This document shows, piece by piece, positions 57,072-64,000 of a DNA stretch of 64,000 nucleotides. A program made the translations under genes and the position numbers. The DNA comes from Lachnospiraceae bacterium (GTDB taxonomy: Bacteria > Bacillota > Clostridia > Lachnospirales > Lachnospiraceae), in assembly GCA_017624835.1 (NCBI GenBank), contig JAGAMG010000011.1:1-64000 (forward strand), read 5' to 3'. Below the pieces are notes generated by a model. The model saw only the letters and a program-made list of their open reading frames with translations, did no database searches and was not told where the DNA came from. Within the stretch, counting starts at the first letter, position 1. Each line of letters starts with the position of its first letter.

Positions 57072-59381
57072 CTATCGGTTTTCGTTTACATAAATCTGTA
57101 CACGGCTCTGAATGATACCTGCTACATCATCCACCGTTTTTTGTCCCTGGAAGTAAGCCTCCACTTCCTCTACAATAATATTGGAAATTTGATTGTCCGA
57201 AGAAAAGGCAGGAACTGCCACATCCATTAATTCCTTTACTTTAGCAATTTCCTCCTCAGTGGGTGTGTGATAGGTATATTCCCAATCACCATAACCAATG
57301 CTGGAGGTACCGCCTTCTGTAATAGGATTTCCATCCTCATCCAATACCGGCTGACCATTTTCATCCAAAACATATTCTACCTTTGTTGCTTCTGCAATGG
57401 ACTCTTCCAAAATCTTCTTATTGGTAGAAAGTCCCCAAGAGAACATACTGTCAGGAGCACTTGTCAAATAGTTCTCAATAAATGCCCACGCACCTTCCTT
57501 GTTCTCAGATTTGGATGCAATGGCATACATCTCACTTCCGGACAGATAACATCCACTAGTTCCGTCATCATTGGGATAACCGATATAAGTAACCGGCTCG
57601 TTAAACATGGCTTCATATTCCTGAATGGAATTTAAATCATAGATGTATACATGATTTAAAAGCACCTCTCCTGCCTGTATCTTGGTAGGAGTAGAACGCT
57701 GATCCGACTCCCAATCAAACTCCGCCGGTAACGTATTGGCAAAGGTAAGCAGCTGCTTGAATTCCTCTGAATCAAACCGACACTCACCTGTTTCCCAATT
57801 TACAAAAGCCCCCTGATTGTACATCAGCATAACACTAATCATACTTGCCTTAGTATAGTTATCAAAAAGAGCTGCATTAGGGTTTGCCTCTGCATAAGCC
57901 ATCATTTCTTCCATTGTCCAGCCCATTTCTGCTCCCACATCAGCAGTCTTGGCTGCTATGGTAGAAATCTGGAAGCTGCTGGGAATACAAATCAGCTTTC
58001 CGTCAAAAGTATAGCCATTGATAATACTTTCCAGAAAATCTTCTTTCTTTACCACAGTACTCTTTTCCAAATAGGGACTTAAATCCTCCAGAACCCCTTT
58101 TGCCGCCAACTGTTCCACATTCAGGCTGGTTAAATCCAGAATATCCGGGCAATTGGTCTTTGACATAATATCATTATTTAATGCAGTAATTCCGTCCTGC
58201 CAGCTATTCTCCGTCCAATTATTCTGATCAATATAGGTTTTTATCGTAATACGATATTTTTCACTGTTTTTATTAAAAGCAACTGCAGCAGCCTGCATTG
58301 CCTGATTTTCGTATAAGGTTCCCACTACCAGCTGCTGCTTTTGGGGCAACTGGGCTGAAGCCGTCTTGGTAAGATAAGCAAGCTCCGTCTCATTGGTATT
58401 CCAGTCGCGAATCACAGCCAAAAGCTTACCATTCTCCAAAGCTCCTACATAATCTACATAAGTACCGTTAATATCACTATCCAGCCAGTCAAAAAGTACT
58501 TCATAAGTCTGAGTCGTCAAATCATATTCATAAACCTTACTGCTGTCACTTACCAGAAAGTCCTTTGTGATTCCTTTGCTTAATTCCCCATTACCATTCC
58601 CATTGGGGAAATTGGTATAGGACTGTCCCAGCCTCTTCCCCTGATAGTCAAGCTCAGTCAACACATAGCCGCCATCCGCGGAAGTATTGTCATAATAGCT
58701 GATATAAACCTTACCGTCCCTGCCAACGCCAATGCCTTGAATCCAGCCATTGTTCTGATTAATTTCACCATATAGATTTCCCTGCTCATCAAAAAGGCGA
58801 ATCAGATTATCGAAGGTCATATAAAGATGACCCTGCTCATCCACTACCACGCTGCTGACCCAGCTGTTATTTTCATCGGACTGCATAATCTTGGTAATAT
58901 CCTGTTCATATACAACAGCTCCCTGGGCATCATATTTACACAAAGCCTGCGTGCTTTCCGGCATCATACCATCACCGGAAGGGTCTCCCCAGCAATATTC
59001 TATGGTATAAAAATTTCCATCCTTGTCCACTACCCAATTGTTCACATCTCGGTTTTCACCGGTTTTAATAGGCAATTCCTTTGTCTCCTGAGTTTCCAAG
59101 GAATATTCCATATAAGTGGTCTTATATACCTGGGCTTCCTCATCATAATGCCCCTTGGTATAGTATAAGGAATTTCCTTTCATTTGCATATTGTAAAAAT
59201 TGGTATCCTCCTCATTCCCTATGGTTATGTATTCCGGAACATACACAAATTCCTTTTGCTCCATACCCCCATTGGATGCTTTCTCGCTATTTCCGCATGC
59301 CGCCAATGCTGTGGTCAGCATGGCAGATAAGGTTAATGCCGTAATTTTCTTAATTTTTCCTGATAAAATGTTCTTGTTCAT
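57072..59381 (-). CDS. very large solute-binding lipoprotein (SBP1) with N-terminal propeller-like domain
   Basis: The 769-residue protein has lipobox LAAC (about 29) and an N-terminal region (about 45-350) of repeated short beta units such as WVVDKDGNFYTIEYCW, VVVDEQGHLYMTFDNL and GIGVGRDGKVYISYYD, propeller-like. A family 1 solute-binding domain (about 365-769: AVAFNKNSEKYRITIKTYID, AWAFIENYLTSAPD) follows. The usual length of such SBPs is 400-450 residues, so about 330 residues are extra. It heads the cluster with MalF/MalG. Confidence 0.85.
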   Translation of the reverse strand: MNKNILSGKIKKITALTLSAMLTTALAACGNSEKASNGGMEQKEFVYVPEYITIGNEEDTNFYNMQMKGNSLYYTKGHYDEEAQVYKTTYMEYSLETQETKELPIKTGENRDVNNWVVDKDGNFYTIEYCWGDPSGDGMMPESTQALCKYDAQGAVVYEQDITKIMQSDENNSWVSSVVVDEQGHLYMTFDNLIRLFDEQGNLYGEINQNNGWIQGIGVGRDGKVYISYYDNTSADGGYVLTELDYQGKRLGQSYTNFPNGNGNGELSKGITKDFLVSDSSKVYEYDLTTQTYEVLFDWLDSDINGTYVDYVGALENGKLLAVIRDWNTNETELAYLTKTASAQLPQKQQLVVGTLYENQAMQAAAVAFNKNSEKYRITIKTYIDQNNWTENSWQDGITALNNDIMSKTNCPDILDLTSLNVEQLAAKGVLEDLSPYLEKSTVVKKEDFLESIINGYTFDGKLICIPSSFQISTIAAKTADVGAEMGWTMEEMMAYAEANPNAALFDNYTKASMISVMLMYNQGAFVNWETGECRFDSEEFKQLLTFANTLPAEFDWESDQRSTPTKIQAGEVLLNHVYIYDLNSIQEYEAMFNEPVTYIGYPNDDGTSGCYLSGSEMYAIASKSENKEGAWAFIENYLTSAPDSMFSWGLSTNKKILEESIAEATKVEYVLDENGQPVLDEDGNPITEGGTSSIGYGDWEYTYHTPTEEEIAKVKELMDVAVPAFSSDNQISNIIVEEVEAYFQGQKTVDDVAGIIQSRVQIYVNENR

Positions 59382-59597
59382 AATATACTCCCTTCATTTC
59401 CCCATGGGACAAACGCTCTCCCGTCTCTTCGTCCATCATACCACCATATACCCTAAAAAGCATCTTAAGATTTTATGAATTATTGTGTTAAAGTGTTATA
59501 AATTTTGTAACATTTTCTTAAAGCATTTTACTTCCTATTTTCTTCTCTTTTTGTTACAATAAAATTTGAAAATAACACTTTAGGAGCGTTTCTTATT

Positions 59598-62501
59598 ATG
59601 CATAAAAAATTCCTTATTTTTCTCTTTTCTGCAGGACTGATTCTTCGTATGCTTTTGGCCTGGTTCAATATGGGTTTTCCCAATGATACCGCATGCTTTG
59701 CAGGCTGGGCGGATAGAATGTTTCAGACAGGTCCTGTAGGCTTTTATACCTCCGATATGTTCACTGACTATCCTCCGGGATTTATGTATATTTTATATCT
59801 TGTAGGAGCAATCACCAGCTTTTTTAAGCTTCCCCAATACAGCGGAGCTCATTTGCTTCTATTAAAATTTCCTGCCATTCTTTGTGATATGCTTTGCGCA
59901 TATGTGCTGTATCGGGTAGGAACCAAGCATAAGCTCCCCTGCCCTGCCTGGCTGCTATCCGCTGCATACCTGTTTAACCCTGCCATTTTGTTAAATTCTT
60001 CCGTCTGGGGACAGGCGGACTCCGTTTATACCCTTTCCGTGGTCTTATTATGCCTGTTTCTATCCTACGGTAAGCTTTTTCCTGCTTACATAACCTTTGG
60101 TATTGGTATCCTTATCAAACCCCAAATGCTGGTATTTACTCCCATCCTTCTCATGGGTATTCTGGACTATGTTTTTTTGCAGGATTTTAGTAATCGAAAA
60201 TTTGTCCGTAACCTATTCCAAGGATTACTTGTGATATTAGGAATGATTTTTTTCAGTCTCCCCTTTGGACTCACCAATGTCCTCTCGCAATATACCTCCA
60301 CTTTGGGCTCCTATCCCTATGCATCCGTAAATGCATACAATTTTTGGGGACTATTGGGACGTAACTGGGGCAGTCAGGACAGCTCCTTTTTGTTCTTAAG
60401 CTGTAAAACCTGGGGAATTTTGGTTATTATAGCTATTGTGATATTAACCATATTTTTCAGTCTGCGCATGGGAAAACAGCCTTACAAATATCCTGTTTTG
60501 GCTGCCTTTATAATACTGACCATGTTTCTGTTCTCCGTGCGTATGCATGAGCGCTACCTGTATCCGGCTCTTGTCCTTTTGTTACTGGCTTATATTCAAA
60601 AACCCCATAAGACATTTCTTGGCTGCTATATCAGCTTTTCCCTGCTGCATTTTGCCAATACCGCACATGTCTTATTCTTTTATGATGCACAAAACTATAA
60701 CCCCCAAAATCCTGTGATTTTGTTCATTAGTGCAGGTATGCTGTTAACTGCAATCATTTTTTACAAGGAGCTATATAAATTGCTTCCCGGCATTCCTCAA
60801 AAACAAATTTCAAAAACAATGCCGCCTATACAAAAAACCAGTTTTCATAAGCTGGATTTTATCCTAATGACAGCTATCACCCTTCTCTACAGCGCTTTCG
60901 CACTGCATGATTTGGGAAATCAATATGCCCCTGCCACCACACATGATATGACTCAGGGTGAAAGCATTACCTTCCTTTTTGAAGAGGATAATTCTCCTCA
61001 TACTCTATCCTACTATCTTGCTCCAAAGCATAACCGTCATTTTATTTTGGAAGGCTTCTCCCAAGTTACAGAACAATGGCTGTATCTTGATGATATTACC
61101 TTAAATAATGTGTTTACTTGGCAAAGCGTTGCTTTAGAAGAATATTCTCTTGAAGAAAACCATATCAGTTCATTACGCCTGACCTTATCCGATACCCAGG
61201 CATCCATTTTAGAGCTTGTATTTACCGATTCAGACAGTAATGTCCTCCAGCCCGCAAATGCACAGGAATATCCTGCACTTTTTGATGAAAACAGCATGTT
61301 TCCTGTCCAAAGCAGCTTCCGTGACAGCATGTACTTTGATGAAATCTATCATGGACGAACTGCTTATGAATTTTTGAAGGGACTTCCCACCTACGAAACC
61401 ACCCATCCGCCACTTGGCAAGATCTTCATTGCCATTGGTGTTGCTCTTTTTGGTATGAATCCCTTTGGCTGGCGCATCATGGGCACTCTTTTTGGTATTG
61501 CCATGGTGCCTGTCCTGTATTTATTCGGAAAACGTATCACAGGCAACACTCCCGTTTCCGCCCTTGCCTGCTTTCTCTATGCCTTTGACTTTATGCACTT
61601 TACCCAGACAAGAATTGCCACCATCGATGTTTTCATTACCTTTTTTGTAATTATAATGTATTACTTTATGTATGAATATTGCACTTTGGATTTTTCCAAG
61701 GTTTCATTTACCCATACTCTGCTTCCATTAGGTGCTTGCGGCATTGCCATGGGACTTGGGCTTGCCAGCAAATGGACCGGAGCCTATGCCGGCGTGGGAC
61801 TTGCAATTCTCTTTTTTGCAAATCTTATTAAAATTCCAAACAAAAAGAAAACCATTGCCTTTTGTATGGTTTTCTTTGTTGCAATTCCCGGACTCATTTA
61901 CTTGTTGTCCTATCTTCCTTTTGTGGATTCATCCTCCGCGAATTTATGGAAAAAAATGATTGCAAATCAAGAGTATATATTCCAATATCACAGTAAACTT
62001 GAGTCCACACATCCCTATTCCTCCACCTGGAAGGAATGGCCTGTTATGATTCGCCCCATTTGGTACTATTCCAATATCTTAAGCGATACCATGCGTGAGG
62101 GTATTTCTGCCTTTGGAAATCCTTCCGTTTGGTGGATTGGCATCCCTGCATTTTTACATATGCTGTATTTGGCACTAAAAAAGAAAGACCGCACAGCAGT
62201 CTTTCTCATAATCGGCTATCTAGCCCAATATTTACCTTGGTTTTTTGTAACTCGCGTTACCTTTATCTATCATTACTTCCCCAGTGTAGCATTTGTGGTG
62301 CTTATGATTGCTCACAGCTTGATGCAATTCAAAAACCATTGCTCCTCCAAGGTCTTTGCTCTCATACTCAGCAGCTATGCTCTGGTTGCTTTTGGACTGT
62401 TCCTGTTGTTCTATCCGGTACTTTCCGGTCAGCCCATTGAAGCTGAGTTTGCAATTCAACACCTTCGTTGGATGGACACCTGGGTATTAATTGCCGGATA
62501 A
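59598..62501 (+). CDS. fused GT-C glycosyltransferase / protein O-mannosyltransferase-like protein
   Basis: The 967-residue protein contains two multi-pass glycosyltransferase units. The first (about 1-400) has MLLAWFNMGFPNDTACFAGW and MHERYLYPALVLLLLAYIQ, as in GT-C mannosyltransferases using polyprenyl-phosphate sugars. A soluble beta segment (about 455-565) follows. The second unit (about 570-967) starts DSMYFDEIYHGRTAYEFLKG, with the catalytic Asp-Glu pair, and THPPLGKIFIAIGVALFGMN, the PMT family signature. It probably transfers a lipid-linked sugar to extracytoplasmic proteins or polymers. GGAGC precedes the ATG. Single-gene unit. Confidence 0.88.
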   Translation: MHKKFLIFLFSAGLILRMLLAWFNMGFPNDTACFAGWADRMFQTGPVGFYTSDMFTDYPPGFMYILYLVGAITSFFKLPQYSGAHLLLLKFPAILCDMLCAYVLYRVGTKHKLPCPAWLLSAAYLFNPAILLNSSVWGQADSVYTLSVVLLCLFLSYGKLFPAYITFGIGILIKPQMLVFTPILLMGILDYVFLQDFSNRKFVRNLFQGLLVILGMIFFSLPFGLTNVLSQYTSTLGSYPYASVNAYNFWGLLGRNWGSQDSSFLFLSCKTWGILVIIAIVILTIFFSLRMGKQPYKYPVLAAFIILTMFLFSVRMHERYLYPALVLLLLAYIQKPHKTFLGCYISFSLLHFANTAHVLFFYDAQNYNPQNPVILFISAGMLLTAIIFYKELYKLLPGIPQKQISKTMPPIQKTSFHKLDFILMTAITLLYSAFALHDLGNQYAPATTHDMTQGESITFLFEEDNSPHTLSYYLAPKHNRHFILEGFSQVTEQWLYLDDITLNNVFTWQSVALEEYSLEENHISSLRLTLSDTQASILELVFTDSDSNVLQPANAQEYPALFDENSMFPVQSSFRDSMYFDEIYHGRTAYEFLKGLPTYETTHPPLGKIFIAIGVALFGMNPFGWRIMGTLFGIAMVPVLYLFGKRITGNTPVSALACFLYAFDFMHFTQTRIATIDVFITFFVIIMYYFMYEYCTLDFSKVSFTHTLLPLGACGIAMGLGLASKWTGAYAGVGLAILFFANLIKIPNKKKTIAFCMVFFVAIPGLIYLLSYLPFVDSSSANLWKKMIANQEYIFQYHSKLESTHPYSSTWKEWPVMIRPIWYYSNILSDTMREGISAFGNPSVWWIGIPAFLHMLYLALKKKDRTAVFLIIGYLAQYLPWFFVTRVTFIYHYFPSVAFVVLMIAHSLMQFKNHCSSKVFALILSSYALVAFGLFLLFYPVLSGQPIEAEFAIQHLRWMDTWVLIAG

Positions 62502-62508
62502 TCTCTGA

Positions 62509-63999
62509 TTATTCGGCAAGATAATTACTCTGTAATTCCTCTGCTGCCTTACCCATAATAGACATAACCTCTGCAACCATTTCCACACTATCCAGATTCA
62601 CATTGCTGCTCTCTAAGGTTTCATTAGCACTGGCTGTTACCTCTTCTGTTAAGGCGGACATATTTTCAATCTTATCAATTACCTGCTTATTGGCATCCTT
62701 TACAACATCTACTACTAATTCCAACTGCTTTGCCTGACCAACAATCTCCTGCGTGCTGTTATGTATCTTTTTGAAATTACCTGCAGTAGTATCCACATAC
62801 TGGCTCTGCATTCTACTGCTATCCAACAAAGTATTCATAGCATCTGCAACCTCATTAATGGACTGGGATACATTGGCAATCAGCTGATTAATATCCTCTG
62901 TAGCATGACTGGTCTGCGCGGCCAGACTGGAAATTTCAGAAGCAACTACCGCAAAGCCCCTTCCTGCTTCTCCTGCACGAGCTGCCTCAATACTTGCATT
63001 TAACGCAAGTAAGCTTGTCTGGTCGGATACATTACTGATTAAACTCATAATATCCTGCATTCTTACAGCATATTCTCCCAATTCGGTCATTTTATCAGCA
63101 GCCAAAGCTCCCGCTGCTTCAGAAGCCCGTACCTGCTCCAGCAAATCCTTCATAACCACATTGCTGGACTCTATCTCTTCCTCTGCATTATTGATTTCAT
63201 CCCGAATGGATGCTACTGCATCTCCAACCTCCTGAATACGCAAATCAATCTTATCGGTGCTATCCTTCTGTTCAGAAATGGCAACCACTGTATCATTGGT
63301 TCCACCTACCAAATCTTCCATGGCACGCTGAGTTAATCCGATGGAATCCTTTAAATACACGGTCTCTTTTACAGCAACCTCCATATTTTCCGTAATGGTA
63401 GAAGACACCTTAAGAACTGCCTGCAGGAGCGCTTCGGACTTCTTTCTGTCTTTTTCCGCTTTTTCATAGCTGGCACGATTGATTCTTACAATCTTATTGA
63501 TGGATAAAATCAAAAAGATACAGGTAAGCAAAATACAGGCAAGCATAATTTCTGCATTGGTCAATGTCACACCACTAAGCGCACCTGTTACCAGCTTCTT
63601 GATGGTTACAATCACATTCACCAAAAAAGCAAAAACAGCAATCCCAATGGATAATCTCATATCCGTATATACCATCAAAATTACAAAGAATACTATCACA
63701 TAACAAAAGGCCAAATCCGATGAGGTGGTAAACATTACATAGCAATACAAAAGTGCAAAACCGACACTGCTGATATAACGAATCAAGCCGGAATCCTTCT
63801 TATGCATAAATTCCACCAAGGATAACACAGTGGGCACAATACAAAGTGCCGCAACTATAAGATAGGAGCCCAGGCTTCTGGCATTTTTAATCACTTCCAA
63901 AAAGTAGGCTACCGCCAAAACACTATTCATGGTAACAAAACCAATTAAAGCTGTCTTATTTCTACTCTGCTCTGCAATTCGTTCATTCGCTAAATTCAT
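62509..63999 (-). CDS. methyl-accepting chemotaxis protein without a large external sensor domain
   Basis: The 496-residue protein has about six closely spaced membrane helices in its first 170 residues and no big extracytoplasmic loop. A cytoplasmic coiled-coil signalling domain follows with the highly conserved hairpin tip LALNASIEAARAGEAGRGFA. It would pass signals to CheW/CheA. Membrane-embedded sensors of this layout respond to membrane or intracellular cues (inference). The ATG begins at the last-but-one base of the window, so the ribosome binding site and a possible longer start are not visible. Confidence 0.88.
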   Translation of the reverse strand: MNLANERIAEQSRNKTALIGFVTMNSVLAVAYFLEVIKNARSLGSYLIVAALCIVPTVLSLVEFMHKKDSGLIRYISSVGFALLYCYVMFTTSSDLAFCYVIVFFVILMVYTDMRLSIGIAVFAFLVNVIVTIKKLVTGALSGVTLTNAEIMLACILLTCIFLILSINKIVRINRASYEKAEKDRKKSEALLQAVLKVSSTITENMEVAVKETVYLKDSIGLTQRAMEDLVGGTNDTVVAISEQKDSTDKIDLRIQEVGDAVASIRDEINNAEEEIESSNVVMKDLLEQVRASEAAGALAADKMTELGEYAVRMQDIMSLISNVSDQTSLLALNASIEAARAGEAGRGFAVVASEISSLAAQTSHATEDINQLIANVSQSINEVADAMNTLLDSSRMQSQYVDTTAGNFKKIHNSTQEIVGQAKQLELVVDVVKDANKQVIDKIENMSALTEEVTASANETLESSNVNLDSVEMVAEVMSIMGKAAEELQSNYLAE

Positions 64000-64000
64000 T

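Overview
The window looks like a chromosomal segment of a low-GC, gut-type Clostridia, most likely a Lachnospiraceae. Reasons: AT-rich DNA with strong AGGAGG-type ribosome binding sites; the secG-rnr-smpB-ssrA order; a tmRNA tag ending AEDNLAYAA; a DUF5688 protein; Opp and MalF/MalG-type importers; and a large galactan-degrading enzyme with CBM61. This placement is inferred from gene content only.

About 0-3.1 kb is a small, degenerate accessory patch: a cut-off AraC regulator, a GNAT acetyltransferase, a VOC remnant, an excisionase-like protein, a 29-residue membrane toxin with a facing antisense promoter (candidate type I toxin-antitoxin), and dispersed GGTAATATT repeats. An OmpR-type response regulator without its kinase follows. 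At 4.6-9.5 kb lies a 1624-residue secreted beta-1,4-galactanase (GH53, CBM61, LysM). Its promoter sits between two paired TGCGCA operator-like sites.

About 9.8-31.3 kb is an accessory island. One end has a large serine recombinase and a frameshifted D5-type primase/helicase; the other end is the 3' end of tmRNA. A 14-bp T-arm-like direct repeat occurs at both ends. Inside are paired coiled-coil membrane proteins, a run of seven small hairpins, a nine-copy TGTAAAC array, and a six-gene operon (small basic protein, membrane-anchored ECF sigma factor, lipoprotein, two zinc-ribbon proteins, double-CAP lipoprotein). Further on are a divergent Cro-like regulator, DUF5688 and RadC/JAB genes, a vapB with a dead vapC, a VPKTG surface protein, three copies of a small unknown protein, and an MNT-HEPN pair. 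Three transcription units of the island carry the same promoter-embedded palindrome (TATACTC-N8-GAGTATA), so they are probably controlled together; this is the strongest candidate for an undescribed system here.

From 31.3 kb on the content is mostly core: ssrA, smpB, rnr, secG, an oppABCDF operon, eno, an Fe-S aldo/keto reductase, pyrF, a DUF554 protein, gpmI, a CDF metal exporter, thiN and a YgjP-like metallopeptidase. At 49.9-59.4 kb is a single-strand cluster of two very large solute-binding lipoproteins, MalF/MalG-like permeases, an HlyD-like adaptor and a MacB-like periplasmic-domain protein, with no ATPase. The window ends with a fused GT-C/protein-mannosyltransferase and a methyl-accepting chemotaxis protein.
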